64,000 bases of DNA from Ovis canadensis (Eukaryota > Chordata > Mammalia > Artiodactyla > Bovidae): assembly GCF_042477335.2 (NCBI RefSeq), contig NC_091246.1, forward strand, positions 106,793,001 through 106,857,000, read 5' to 3'. Shown here in pieces: positions 1 to 11,654 of the stretch. The stretch's first letter is position 1, and every line of letters begins with the position of its first letter. The translations under genes were made by a program, and so were the position numbers. The notes beneath the pieces were generated by a model. The model saw only the letters and a program-made list of their open reading frames with translations. It had not been told where the DNA came from and did not search any database.

Positions 1-460
1 TTAACTATAGACTTCCTTAAATGCTCAAGGCGTTACTTATCTTGACGATACGGTAAAAATGAGTCAGAGCCTGGAGGATGGAGGAAGGGGTGAGGCTAGC
101 TTTTACCTGGTAGCATTGTCAAGGATTCTGTCTCCATAGAGATCTAGGGTAAATGTGTGCGGAGATTAGAAAAAATATTTTAGCCGTAACTGACCACATG
201 CGTTGATAGTATGATGTACCTTAATATAATAACTGAAAAAAAGGTACAGCTTAAGTGGAGCCTGATGAACAAGGGTAAAGTAGAAGGATGATTGATTGGA
301 GGTGTAAGCAAGACCAGACCAAAGGCGACTTATGGGTCAAGGTCATGAACTTGGACTTTATTCTAAGTATAGCCGTCATTGGGTCTTTTCTGCACAGGAG
401 TGACAAGATTACATTTCCATGTGAAGAGGACCATTCTTGCTACTATTTAGAGAACGTATG

Positions 461-591
461 GGAATTCCCTGGTGATCCGGTGGTTATGACTTTGCACTCT
501 CACTGCCAGGGGTGAGGGTTCAATCCCTGGTCAGGGAACTAAGATCCCTCAGGCTGTGTGGTGCTGCCAAAGACCAAACAAAGAAAATGTA
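461..591 (+). mobile_element. CHR-type tRNA-derived SINE
   Basis: The copy begins with the 'ttccctggtgatccggtggt' head, has a box-B-like 'ggttcaatccctgg' near 518, then 'ggaactaagatccc' and a short A-rich end. This is the cetartiodactyl CHR arrangement. It lies in the HPGD intron. Confidence 0.75.
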
Positions 592-884
592 TGAGAGAGG
601 ACAAAAGTAGAAGACAAAAGAGCAGCTGAGAGACCTCTGCAGTGGTTAGTCTAGTTGAGATGGAGAGAGGGGCCTGATGATGAGGAAATCGTTAATTGCA
701 AGCAATGATAAGCATAGAGAAAGCAGATGGTGACTGGTAAATGTTCAGTCAAAAAGGAAGATGAGCAGCTGTCACACTCGTAATTGAAACTGACTGAAAA
801 TTTTAACTTGCAAAGTCTTAATCTTTAAATCAACTTTTAATGAACACATAACACTATTACAAAGCAAAGTGCAATCACACGTGC

Positions 885-1098
885 ACACTAAGTTGCTTCA
901 CTGGTGTCAGACTTTGCGACCCCATGGACTGTAGCCCGCCAGGCTCCTCTGTCCATGGGATTCTCCAGACAAGAATACTGGAGTGGGTTGCCATGCCCTC
1001 CTACAGGGGATCTTCCTGACACAGGGATCGAACCCATGTCTCCTACAGCTCCTGCATTGCAGGTGGATCCTTTACTGCTGAGCCACCAGGGAGGCAAA
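885..1098 (-). mobile_element. Bov-tA SINE
   Basis: Read on the minus strand, it has the tRNA-like head (ctccctggtggctcag, complement of 1079-1094), a box-B-like motif, then the BovA body ending in the 'gtgacaccagtgaagcaact' region. The copy is nearly full length and moderately diverged. Confidence 0.85.
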
Positions 1099-1876
1099 TA
1101 AATCAAAGCAAAGACCAGAAATGCTGCATTTACAGTTACAAGACTGGAACTTGTATAGTTGATGCTCATTATTCATTAGTTATGTTCTGTAAAATCACTT
1201 GCAAAGACTGAATTAGAGGATACTGAACTATTACTTTTAAGGGAAATGTGTGGTTAAGTTCCTGCAAGGAACTTGTCACAATGTCTTGTTCAACTGATCC
1301 ACATATAGCATAGTTTTAAGTATATTTCTATTTAAAGACACCTTATTTAATATGTATTGTGTATAATATGCATTGTATTATTAATAGCATGGCCAATAGC
1401 ATTTATACCTCACACCTGAAGGAAGCTCCTCTAATGTATGTATTTTCCCCCATAAGACACATTGCAGCCTTCTTGCACTTAGAAATACTAGACAGCACTT
1501 CAGCACTATGCTTTGAGGGCATTTCAAATAGTAAAATCGCCAACAAAAAGCACAAAGATGAGAAAAACCTGGGCAAGTATCCTGAAAAGGATGCGTATTT
1601 ATGGTAGAGGATCTGAAACAAGAAAGCAGAGCATCGTTTTGTTTGACCTTAGTCCACATCAGGCAACTCAAATTTCTTATTACTCTCTGTCCACAGATAA
1701 ACTTGAAAGCACTATGAGTATTAATTTGAGGTCTTATGAGTAAATTTTAGTAAGGAAGAAAAATGAATCTACAAACAATTGACTTACATTTTGTTTTAGA
1801 AATAGTTCAGATAAAACCTATAGGTTGAAAATTAAGCCAAAAGATGTTAGTCTGAAAATACTTAAAATTGTCTTCC

Positions 1877-2145
1877 TGCTACTTCGAGGTCACTTCAGTC
1901 GTGTCCAACTCTGTGCGACCCCAGAGATGGCAGCCCACCAGGCTCCCCCCTCCCTGGGATTCTCCAGGCAAGAACACTGGAGTGGGTTGCCATTTCCTTC
2001 TCCAATGCAGGAAAGTGAAAAGTGAAAGGGAAGTCGCTCAGTCGTGTCGCTCTTTGTGACCCCATGGACTGCAGCCTACCAGGCTCCTCCATCCATGGGA
2101 TTTTCCAGGCAAGAGTACTGGAGTGGGGTGCCATTGCCTTCTCCA
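1877..2145 (-). mobile_element. BOV-A2 dimeric SINE with exact TSD
   Basis: Two BovA monomers lie in tandem, the second starting near 2015. The copy is flanked by perfect 13-bp duplications, aaaattgtcttcc, at 1864-1876 and 2146-2158, which fixes both ends of the insertion. Confidence 0.9.
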
Positions 2146-2297
2146 AAAATTGTCTTCCAGATAGTGCCAATTACTAAATGTCTTTAGAATAATCAAAGTC
2201 CTAAAATTTTCCACTAAAAGTATTTTTAAGCAAGTAAGAATACTTTAATACAACCCATTGCAAAGAAAACTTTGGATATCAATTCTAAAGCCTTAGC

Positions 2298-2425
2298 TTC
2301 TTTTTTATTTTATTTTAAACTTTTTATGTGTGTGGTGGGGTATAGCTGATTAGCAACATTGTGGTAGTTTCAGGTGGACAGTGAAGGAGCTCAGTCCTAC
2401 GTATACATCTTTCCGCCTAAGCCTT
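2298..2425 (-). mobile_element. L1 3' UTR fragment
   Basis: This is the reverse complement of the cetartiodactyl L1 3' end. The A-rich tail appears as the T-rich stretch at 2301-2327, followed by 'ggtatagctgattagcaaca' and 'gtttcaggtggaca'. Only the last ~130 bp of the element is present. Confidence 0.7.
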
Positions 2426-2734
2426 AGCTTCTTACCTTCAGCTTCCTGCAATGTTCAGTAGGTAAGAGTACTTTAGATAATCAAGTATTTTCAGAAGTGC
2501 CCAATACTGAATTTTTTAGAAAGTAATCAAGTGAGGCTTTGGGGAATTAGTTTACCATTTTAGTTTTGTATTCCTTTACTTTCTGCCATCAGTCAGCCTT
2601 ACTTTACAGAGCTAGGATAGCTGTTTTGTGATTTTCACATCAGAGTCTTTTAACTAGCTTTAATTATCAGTTTACCCTACATGACACATTTATGAAACTC
2701 CTGAAACCTGCAACCTTCTACTTCCAATCGACAG

Positions 2735-2898
2735 ATGGCTGCTAATCTCATGAACAGTGGTGTGAGACTGAACGCAATTTGCCCAGGCTTTGTTGATACA
2801 CCCATCCTCAAATCCATTGAAAATGAAGAAAACATGGGGAAATATATAGAATACATGGGTCCTATCAAGGATATGATGAAATACTATGGAATTTTGGA
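2735..2898 (+). CDS. HPGD: HPGD exon 6: 15-hydroxyprostaglandin dehydrogenase, residues ~167-220
   Basis: HPGD is the cytosolic NAD-dependent short-chain dehydrogenase that oxidises the 15-hydroxyl of prostaglandins such as PGE2 and so inactivates them. The exon holds 54 codons plus two bases and reads [20 protein letters not shown], then [20 protein letters not shown], and ends ...MMKYYGIL. If numbered as the 266-residue human enzyme, Cys182 (in AICPGF), Phe185 and Tyr217 (second Tyr of KYYG) are all present; Phe185 and Tyr217 are reported to line the prostaglandin pocket. The catalytic Ser138, Tyr151 and Lys155 are encoded upstream of the window. The acceptor AG is at 2733-2734 and the donor GTAAGT starts at 2899. 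The split codon GA|C joins exon 7 as Asp221. The first codon is Met where human has Leu. The frame is intact. Confidence 0.95.
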
Positions 2899-3289
2899 GT
2901 AAGTAAAGCTATACCTATCTTCCTTTAATATGACAAAGCAAAGGGCTATCTAGACATACGCAATCAAAAGGGAAAAAATAGCTTTTATATCTGAGAAACT
3001 CACACGAGCTTCAAAGTTTAGTTTGGCAAAATCTCTGCAAAAAAACTTTTTTTCTGGGTTTCTGAATAGACTGTATTTATATATCATGGATTTTGTTTTT
3101 AGATGTAGAGAATGCATTATTAATACCTTCAGCCATAAGGAAGTATTTTTTTAAAAGGTGATGTTTAATTGTCTTTCAAAGAAGCGATACCTTATTTGCC
3201 TAAATTCCAAGCAATGTTTAAATATACCCTTCGTGACATTTCATGTGGCCCTTAACTTCATCCACTTTCCTAACCATGTCTGAGTTAGA

Positions 3290-3530
3290 GCAGTTGACAT
3301 TTCACAGGATGGAGTCATTGGTATCAAATCCTGACTCCACCACCAACCACAAACTTATCTGTCAACCTCTGGGAACCTCAATTTTCTCACATGTAGAATG
3401 GGAGTGATAGTAAAACAAGCTTATAGGACTTGGAGAAGTCTACAAACAAGTTGATAAACGGAAGGTACTTAAAACAGCAGCAGATAAATAATAGACATTC
3501 AGTAAATGTTGGCTACAATTCTTTCTCCTT
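3290..3530 (+). mobile_element. MIR SINE, near full length
   Basis: The MIR core order is readable: 'tcaaatcctgactccaccac' near 3325, then 'aacctctgggaacctcaatt', 'tcacatgtagaatgggagtg', and finally 'attcagtaaatgttggct'. It is strongly diverged, as expected of a pre-placental family. Confidence 0.8.
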
Positions 3531-3540
3531 CTACAATTCT

Positions 3541-4528
3541 GCCTCCTGAGAAATCAGTACGCAGGTCAAGAAGCAACAGTTAGAACTGGACATGGAACAA
3601 CAGACTGGTTCCAAATCAGGAAAGGAGTATGTTAAGGCTGTATATTGTCACCCTGCTTATTCAACTTACATGCAGAGTACATCATGAGAAATGCCGGGCT
3701 GGATGAAGCACAAACTGGAATGAAGATTGCTGGGAGAAACATCAATAACCTCAGATATGCAATGACACTAACCTTATGGCAGAAAGTGAAGAAGAACTAA
3801 AAAGCCTCTTGATGAAAGTGAGAGAGGAGAGTGGAAAAGTTGGCTTAAAACTCAACATTCAGAAAACTAACATTGTGGCATCCAGCCTTATCACTTCATG
3901 GCAAATAGATGGAGAAACAATGGATACAGTGAGAGACTTTATTTTTGGGGGCTCCAAAATCACTGCAATTGGTAACTTCAGCCATGAAATTAAAAGACAC
4001 TTGCTCCTTGGAAGAAGAACTCTGATCAACCTAGACAGCATATTAAAAAGCAGAGACATTACTTTGCCAACAAAGGTCCGTCTAGTCAAGGCTATGGTTT
4101 TTCTAGTAGTCATGTATGGATGTGAGAGTTGGACTATAAAGAAAGCTGAGCACTGAAGAATTGATGCTTTTGAACTGTGGTGTTGGAGAAGACTCTTGAG
4201 GGTCCCTTGGACTGCAAGGAGATCCAACCAGTCCATCCTAAAGGAAATTAGTCCTGAATAGTCATTGGAAGGACTGATGCTGAAGCTGAAACTCCAATAC
4301 TTTGGCCACCTGATGAAAAGAACTGACTCATTGGAAAAGACCCTGATGCTGGGAAAGATTGAAGGCAGGAGGAGAAGGGGATGACAGAGGATGAGATGAT
4401 TGGATGGCATCACTGAATCGATGGACATAAGTTTGAGTAGGCTCTGAGAGTTGGTGATGGACAGGGAGGCCTGGCATTCTGCAGTCCATGGGATGGCAAA
4501 AGTCAGACATGACTGAGTAACTAAACTG
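3541..4528 (+). mobile_element. BovB LINE, 5'-truncated, in HPGD intron 6
   Basis: The copy starts inside the reverse-transcriptase region and runs to the BovB 3' end. It is flanked by the 8-bp repeat acaattct at 3533-3540 and 4529-4536. A ~126-codon RT remnant can be read at 3776-4156. The YADD box is broken: 'agatatgcaatgacactaac' near 3753 lacks a base compared with other copies here, shifting the frame. Confidence 0.9.
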
Positions 4529-4855
4529 ACAATTCTTTAAATTTCTACTCTAAGAATATTTCTGATAGGTCTAAATTCTGCTGATAGGCTAAAGGTGGGA
4601 AAATAATCATTTACTCAATGTAAACAATAATCAATATTTTGATAGGTTAGGTGTGGACAAGGTTAGGTGTGGACATCTACAGCAAATTTATAATTCAGTA
4701 AATATTGAATTAAAAACTCAGGTAGCAGTGCTTCATAACATACATTTCTCAATTATTTGTTAACGGTAATAGATACTTCAAAAATAACTCAAAGTGATGT
4801 GACAAGTATGCCTTATTCTTTAATTTTAAAATATTGATTTTCCCTTTATATTTAG

Positions 4856-4994
4856 CCCTTCGATGATTGCCAATGGATTAATAACACTCATCGAGGATGA
4901 TGCTTTGAATGGTGCTATTATGAAGATCACAACTTCTAAGGGAATTCATTTTCAAGATTATGACACAACCCCATTTCACACGAAAATGCAGTGA
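4856..4994 (+). CDS. HPGD: HPGD exon 7: C-terminal 46 residues and stop
   Basis: The last coding exon completes Asp221 and continues [20 protein letters not shown], then [20 protein letters not shown], and ends HTKMQ followed by TGA at 4992-4994. The acceptor is TATATTTAG with its AG at 4854-4855. The core matches human HPGD very closely from memory; differences lie mainly at the Asp221-Pro-Ser-Met start and in the last five residues. This C-terminal segment belongs to the SDR subunit and helps form the dimer and the substrate-pocket lid. The exon is intact, with no frameshift or premature stop. By phase it joins exon 6 directly. Confidence 0.95.
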
Positions 4995-6575
4995 ACATCT
5001 TATATGTCAGCTTTAACTGAAAATAAGCACAAATGGCATACTCCATCTTCTATTGAATATAGCTTTTTAAGTGAAATGTTACTGTTTTAAGCCTTCCTTT
5101 CACGCATGTGATGTTCATTTTCTCTAAATGATTAGTTAAATATATAGACTTTAAAAAATGAGGAACTATAAAAAATATGACATAGACCAAAGCTAGGTTT
5201 TGATCTTTATAGTCTAAACAAGGGATATTCCAGGAATATTCTGCCTTTCAGAAGATATATTTAAATTTGTGATTCATAAATGTTCATTTCTTCATAACTT
5301 CATTTTAAAACAGATACTTGAATTGTTATTTAACTCAAAGCAGATGTAAAAAGCTCATTTTGTCTCTATGTTCACACTTTAAAAGAAGGAAGCTACCTAC
5401 AATGGCAAATATTTAGTAGCAATAACTTTTGCTTATGTACCATCTTTCAGCTGACTATTTCAGCTCTTTGAGAACATGGCATATTCAGGGCCCAGTAGGT
5501 AAGGAGTAAATTATTGTATGAATATATCCCAAATGAAAAAGCTAATGCATGGAAAAATGACAAAAAATAACTGGCTGAAGTGTTGATCTACTTCACCCTT
5601 CCATCTGGTGAAAACAGCTTTTCCTCTGTGCTTGCTTTAAAAATTTTGACTCCAAAAATCTCAGGAATGAAATTTTTAATAGCTACAGCAAAAAAGCATA
5701 GTTAGTAAGTGTTGTATTTAAGACACGCTTGTTAAGAAAGAAATACAAATGTATTTTTTTTCAGATTCCTTCATTTGTGCCAATTTCAAAAATGCCTGCT
5801 TTTCAGTAAAACTATTTTTTTTCTAATCTTCATGAGTTACTCAGTGTTCTATGTATAGATGTAGAGAAGAAACCAATTTTGTGACAGCCTCAACTGAAGA
5901 TGTTTTTGTGTTTTTAAAGCCATAATAACAAGAAGTAAAAATAGCTGTGGTATTTTGCCATTTTCCCTGTCAGGTATTTTAAGACAGGATCATTAAATGC
6001 ACCTGCTTCAGGTAATGCTATTTGCAAGCAATAATTAATGCTAATAATAATGACATGAAAGATTTCCAAATCAATCATTTCCTTGTAGAAATTTTGAAAA
6101 GTAACTCATTCTGCCTGCTAGCTCCTAAGCTCCCAGGTGGAGCAAAATCCATCCATGTGAGATTAGTATGGATTTCTTAGAGATATTGGTGAGTTGTCAG
6201 ATTATGGCTGTTTTAATTCTGCCATAGAGATCTATTACCTTCACTTTTAAGGAGTGGATTGAATATGAGGAACTGTTGTCTAAATGTCCACATACTTGAA
6301 AAACACCAAGACGTGAACATCAGTGAAAATCTAAGAAAAGTTAAGTTGTATAATTAGGCACAAACGTGTTCATAACTTGTGGCGGTAACATACCAGTTAG
6401 TGATGTAGATATGAGGAATACCATTTATCTTACTCTGTCTTCCACTGTAATGCTCAAAGCTATAGCTTAAGCTTTTAATTTATGGAGAAGTCTTTGTACT
6501 GGTGGCCTTCACTATACATTGTGCTTTGAATTATTGTTTTTAAATCAATAAAGTATGCAGACATTTAAACCCAAA
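4995..6575 (+). other. HPGD: HPGD 3' UTR
   Basis: AT-rich unique sequence follows the HPGD stop. I see no transposon inside it, unlike nearly every other kilobase of the window; this suggests the transcribed UTR has resisted insertion. The right end is inferred from the poly(A) signal at 6547-6552 and is approximate. Confidence 0.75.
6547..6552 (+). terminator. HPGD: Canonical AATAAA poly(A) signal, probable HPGD 3' end
   Basis: AATAAA occurs in 'aaatcaataaagtatgcag'. A second AATAAA at about 6658-6663 could be a distal alternative. Transcript 3' ends would decide between them. Confidence 0.65.
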
Positions 6576-7239
6576 TACTGAGTAAAACTGAAAAGAATGT
6601 GTTCTATTTTTTAAGATTATTTTTACATTAAAATGTTTATTCTATAAAAAAACTTTAAATAAATCATAATGTTATATGCTGCTGTATATACTGGTTAAGA
6701 AAACTAAATAGTAAATTTTCAGGAAAGGGAGTGGTGAAATCTTAAATGGATTTTTTCAGTGAAAACCCTAATGTAAATAATTTTTTGAGCCAATTTTTCT
6801 TATTCTGTGAAGTAGGGGTCCCAAGATAGCAAAACTAAAAATATATGGGTACTGAAAAAAGATTAAAAGATTGGATAATGACACTGAAATGTCTCACACA
6901 CTTAGTTGTCCCATATGAACATAATTTTATATACTTGTAATAACATTTAAAATAGAAATGATTATGTGATAATTTCTAATGTTGCCCTGTGTATAAGTTT
7001 AGGACAGTGAAGAGGTCTGACAGTGTACATATTTAATAAAAATTTAAGTCACTTCACAAATTAAGTATCATTTATGAATAGCTTTTTCTTGCATGTGGTT
7101 TGCAGGGTCAGCCCCTGGTGATACAGAACTGAGCAGTGTAGTGGAAAGGAATGGATTTGAGAATAAATAGACAAATGACAGGCATGACATACATTTGATA
7201 TTTTTCCTGATATTGTCCCTGCTGTAGACTTGCGCTTGT
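6576..7239. other. AT-rich intergenic sequence
   Basis: Just downstream of HPGD. No recognisable gene or element. Confidence 0.6.
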
Positions 7240-7440
7240 CACTTCAGTTCAGTTCAGTCACTCAGTTGTGTCCGACTCTTTGCGACCCCATGAATTGCAG
7301 TGCGCCAGGCCTCCCTGTCCATCACCAACTCCCGGAGTTCACTCAGACTCACGGCCATCGAGTCGGTGATGCCATCCAGCCATCTCATCCTCGGTCGTCC
7401 CCGTCTCCTCCTGCCCCCAATCCCTCCCAGCATAGCACCA
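7240..7440 (-). mobile_element. BovB 3' end fragment
   Basis: Reverse complement of the BovB terminus: the ttcagttcagttcag tail at 7242-7256 is followed by the last ~190 bp of the element. Truncated immediately afterwards. Confidence 0.85.
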
Positions 7441-7467
7441 ACTAAAAGTTGTTTTTAAGAGCCATGA

Positions 7468-7690
7468 ATAAAGTGAAAGTGAAAGTGTTAGTCACTCAGT
7501 CGTGTCTGACTCTTTGCGACCCCATGTGCTGTGGCCCACCAGGCTCCTCTGGCCGTGGAATTCTCCAGGCAAGAATACTGGAGCAGTTTGCCATGCCCTC
7601 CTCCAGGGGATCTTCCCAACCCAGGAATTGACCGTAGGACTCCTGCATTGCAGCTGGATTCTTTACCATCTGAGCCACCAGGGAAGCCCC
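7468..7690 (-). mobile_element. Bov-tA SINE
   Basis: Full-length copy. On the minus strand the tRNA-like head 'ggcttccctggtggctcag' is at its right end, and the left end reads gtgaaagtgaaagtg. Confidence 0.9.
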
Positions 7691-8774
7691 CAAGGATACA
7701 ATATTAAAACGCATTGCCGGCCTTATTAAATCCTATCACATTTTTTTGTGTTTAACCTCTTGGGTTTAAATTAAAAGGATAAACTGGTAAATTCCTAGAT
7801 TTAGGTTGACCTGAAGTAATTGCATGCTAGTCAGGCACCATTTTCTAAAATCTAAATGTATAAATTTAAGTAAATTTTTATTTCTTTGTCCTTAAATTCA
7901 TATGTGTGTGAAATATACAGAGAGAGACATATAAATATATATTTGCTCCTATAGCCACAAAATAATTTTTAGAACTATGTGTCCATTGTAATTATCTAGT
8001 ATGAGTAGCAGAGGATTCAGATAAACCTTGAAACTCATGATTTAACATAATAGAATTGTTTTCCTTTGGTCACACAAGAGTCCAATGCTGGTATTCAGTA
8101 AGCATGTTTCCAAAAGGTGGTTTAGACTGCTTCTGCCATGTAGCCCCACTGTGTAGGACTCTGGAGTCATTCAAATCCAGCCAGTTGACTGGAGAAGAAA
8201 AAATGAAGAAGGTATACCTGCTTCTTAAACATTTCAGCCTGGAAATAACAGTCATTATTTTTACTTATAGCCCATTGATGAGAGCTAGTGTAAAAGCCCT
8301 ACCTGAAAGCAAAAGATGCTGGGAGAGGCAGACACATACATGCCTCCCAGAAACAACTCTACACCATAGAAAGGGAGCATGAATTTTTAAGAGACAAATA
8401 CATCTTTTGTCTTTGCCACATCAGCTATGTCTGTAAACCCCTCGTTCCTCACATTGAATACATTCACTCCCATTCCAGAGAAACATCCTAAAATTCCATT
8501 CAGTTACTGTACGCAACTCGGATCCAGATCTCCAGTAGCTGCACGGACCTCATTAAGATTCTGTGGCTTCTCATGATCCTGGGACAATTTATCTGGCCTG
8601 TGCATACACTCTATTGTCATAAGCAGAGAGAAAATCTACAGTCAAATCTCCCGTTTAGAAAAGGGAAGAATGGGATCACTGGTAAACCCTACAAGCAGGC
8701 ACTGTGAAATCTCTGCCCCAAAGTGGGGAACTTTCTTGACTTTACTGCAGTCTTCAATTTGAGAATAACGATTA
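7691..8774. other. Intergenic sequence without recognised element
   Basis: The longest ORF is 108 codons at 8056-8382 on the plus strand. It has no family resemblance that I recognise and is probably a chance ORF. Confidence 0.5.
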
Positions 8775-9045
8775 AAAAAAATTTTTTTTTATTTTTGTAT
8801 TTGGGTAGAGCTGATTAACAATGTGATAGGATTGAGGGGACTCCGCCGTACATATGCATGCATCCATTCTGCCCCAAACTGCCCTCCCATCCAGGCTTCC
8901 ACATAACACTGAGTAGAGTTCCATGTGTTGTACAATAGGTCCTTGTTGGTTATCCATTTTAAATATAGCAGTGTGTACATGACCATCTCAAACTCCCTAA
9001 TTATCCATTCCCCCATCCTCCCCCCCTACCCCAAAACCACAAGGC
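8775..9045 (-). mobile_element. L1 3' UTR fragment
   Basis: Reverse complement of the L1 3' end: T-rich tail at 8783-8796, then 'ggtagagctgattaacaatg', 'aataggtccttgttggttat' and 'aaatatagcagtgtgtacat'. Same family as the copies at 18745 and 48868. Confidence 0.8.
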
Positions 9046-9897
9046 AATTCATAATTAAATGATTTTATCATTGTGCTGGAAGAGGGGGAGAGTGAGGTGG
9101 ACTCTGGCTTTGCCCTAAGGGGAGTTCTTTTTACTGTATTATCCTCCATGGTTTGTTTTTTGGCTTCTTGGTTTTTCTGTTTTTGCTACCAGATCTTTGA
9201 GGAAGTGGTATCGTTTTCACACATCTATCCTGTCAATGCAAGTTTCAAAACCTGAGGGATTTTTTTCAGTCTTAAACAGTTAAAGGCTGAAAAAGTCTGG
9301 CTTATGATTTCTTTAGCTGAACAATTTGAAAAAATGTGTAGGCTTCTGATTATTTGCTTCCAGTTGATTTAAGTTGCATGAAAAATGCCCAAATATATTG
9401 AATATTCATAATTAATAATCATAATTCTTCAGCCTGATAAATTTTTTTTCTCCCCATTCCATCTCTTCTTTCAATATAAGTGCAACTACATTGAGGTAAG
9501 CCAGCTTGGAGGGAACTCAACACTTACATTTTGTGGCAGAACTCTGCATTAATGGATCTTTAATGCAGAAAACATTTCTGAATTGGACCTTTGCATTTTC
9601 AGAGTCTACAACTAGTTGAGTTTTCAACCCAAAAGGCTCCACATTTTTGGATTCTCTCTTCTCCTTTTATTTTCGTTTTTACCACAAACTAGCCTGAACC
9701 AGCCTCAACTTACCTCCTAGTTCTATTCCTTGCTAAGTGTAACCAGAGAGCACCAAAAGATATCACTAGCATTTCTTCTTCCAACCTCTTCATCTAGAAA
9801 TCGGCCTGAGGAGTCAGGGAAGACAAAATACTTGTCAGATGCTTCATCTTTGCTTCACAGGATTTTTCAGCTTTGTAGTCTTAAGTATCCGCCTCCT
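9046..9897. other. Intergenic sequence without recognised element
   Basis: AT-rich in part. I see no supported gene, RNA or repeat. Confidence 0.5.
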
Positions 9898-10055
9898 GAG
9901 GGCTTCCCAGGTAGTACAGTGGTAATGAATCCACTTGCCAGTGCAGGAGACACAGGAGGCACGGGTTCAGTCCCTGGGACGGAGGAGCCTGGCAGGCTAC
10001 AGTCCATGGGGTCGCAAAGAGTTGGATACAGCTGAGCACAACTGAGCAGCAGCAC
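9898..10055 (+). mobile_element. Bov-tA SINE, internally shortened
   Basis: The tRNA-like head 'ggcttcccaggtagtacagt' and box-B-like 'gggttcagtccctgg' are present, but the body jumps early to 'gaggagcctggcaggctaca'. The central ~60 bp are missing. Confidence 0.8.
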
Positions 10056-10099
10056 CATCTACCTGCTAAGTCAATGACACATGTTTTAGGGCTGTTTGA

Positions 10100-10745
10100 T
10101 TATTGTTGTTGTTGTGTTTGGCAGCTCTAGTTCTGGTACCGAGTGAATTAGCTAAGGTAGTGTTCAGAGCTATAAGGGATAAATCCCAAAACTGCAGGGG
10201 GTTAATAAGAAAGAGTTCCTCTCAGAAAGATTTAATACAGGTGTGGAGTGGGCAGCCTTCCAAGGGGCTGAGTCAAGGATTCAGCTTCCTCCCTCCCATC
10301 CTCCATCTCTAGCATCTTTTGGAGCCTCAGAGTCTACTCACGGACTAGCCAGATGCACCTGCTTCTTATGCACTCCAACCCACAAAGCATTTGAAGACTC
10401 GCTCAGACACCCCCCTCCAGATGCAAGAGGTGGGGGTGCAGTGCTGAGAAGTGTAACCCCGGCCAGAGAACCCACTTTCCAGCAAAACACTTCTCGCTGG
10501 AAAGGGAGGGTATAAATCTTTGGTAAAGAGCTAGCCATCTCTGCCATACTGCTCTCAGTTTTAAGTTAAAACATCTGATGTATGGCTTCCAGGTTGAACA
10601 CATGGAAATGTGAAGAGAGAAGGCTGGAGAGGTCACAACAGCTGTGCACTGTTTTCTCTTTCCTTGTCCTGTGCATTGTTCCATCTAGCTGTTCCTGAGT
10701 TATATCTTTTTATAATAAACCAATTCTCTTAAGTGAATAAATATA
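10100..10745 (+). mobile_element. Possible old LTR remnant
   Basis: It ends in 'cctgagttatatctttttat' followed by 'aataaaccaattctc', a combination I associate with old ERVL-type LTRs. A TATA-like 'ggtataaatc' lies near 10509. No clear TG...CA ends or target duplication were found. The family is uncertain and it could be unique sequence. Confidence 0.3.
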
Positions 10746-11654
10746 CAAGTTTAAATCACTACAAAGTATGTACTTTTGCATATTTTAAATATTGGCATTT
10801 AAAAATATCCAATGGGAAAAATAAGCACCATGACCACTTTATGCATATCATCTGCTCTAAAATTCAAGAATAAATAGTTTTGGAAATGTCAGAATTTTTA
10901 TGTTTTTTTTAATTGTTTAGCTCATACTCATATCTTCTATAGCATTTTATCCTAAAGAATGCTTTCCTGGGAATTATTGTATGATCATCACTCTTTGCAA
11001 CAAGTGTAAATACACACAAATTAAAAATTAATTTTTGTTTTGCATATAAGGCTCTAGATGGTAAAAAATTTCCTTTGGATTTGGTAACATTAAAATGAGT
11101 AATACAAGTATATTAAATTTTTATAAGTGATAATTATTCTTAAAAGCACAATGCATCATTATTAATATATATAATCTTTTAAAAATATTAAAAATCCAAG
11201 TCCGCTTTCAAAAAATACAATACATTAGAAATGTATATGGAAACTGAGATTTTCCCCCAAATTATTCATGTATTCAAGAATAGATATAAATAGTACTTGT
11301 AGATAAAATAAGCATCAGTATCAAATCTATTCCTATTATAACTTCAAGATTTAAGAAACTTTGTAAATAAATAGCTGGGAATAAAAGGAGTTTTGTTGTC
11401 TTCTTTGAATTCTCTCTGAATTTTATTTCAAAAGCATACAATAATCTGTCCTCAAAAGGTGTTGTTTTTGAAATCTATTAACTGACAACTCAGTTACTTC
11501 CTCCTTCAACTCTTATTGAAAGTAAAGAAATGTCAGTTTTCCTGCCAAAGGATTTGTTATCCTTTATTTGGGGTCTGTGAGTGTCCCAATTGCCGAGAAG
11601 TGTAACAGAATGGCTATCCAAAATGTGCTGAATATCTGGTTTGCCATCCTAGGT

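Larger units (their letters stand above)
1..2734 (+). other. HPGD: HPGD intron 5 (3' part)
   Basis: This is intronic sequence before HPGD exon 6. It ends in the acceptor AG at 2733-2734, behind a weak pyrimidine stretch. It carries a CHR SINE, a Bov-tA SINE, a BOV-A2 SINE and an L1 3' fragment, each listed separately. The stretches 1-460, 592-884, 1099-1863 and 2426-2734 show no further element or coding potential that I can recognise. The intron number assumes the seven-exon layout of human HPGD. Confidence 0.8.
2899..4855 (+). other. HPGD: HPGD intron 6
   Basis: This 1,957-bp intron runs from GTAAGT at 2899 to TTTAG at 4851-4855. It contains an old MIR and a 5'-truncated BovB. Stretches 2905-3290 and 4537-4850 are AT-rich and hold nothing else I can name. 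Confidence 0.9.

Noticed and set aside
885-1098. tRNA-like box A/B sequence here and in the other Bov-tA and CHR copies
   Set aside because: These are SINE heads derived from tRNA. No cloverleaf or anticodon arm of a working tRNA gene was found.
3859-4428. 189-codon minus-strand ORF
   Set aside because: Antisense of the BovB copy. The same text (MDWLDLLAVQGTLKSLLQHH) recurs opposite almost every BovB here, for example at 14314-14883, 50867-51511 and 55266-55796.
10509-10515. TATA-like box (ggtataaatc)
   Set aside because: No transcript, start region or downstream gene supports a promoter; mentioned only with the possible LTR.
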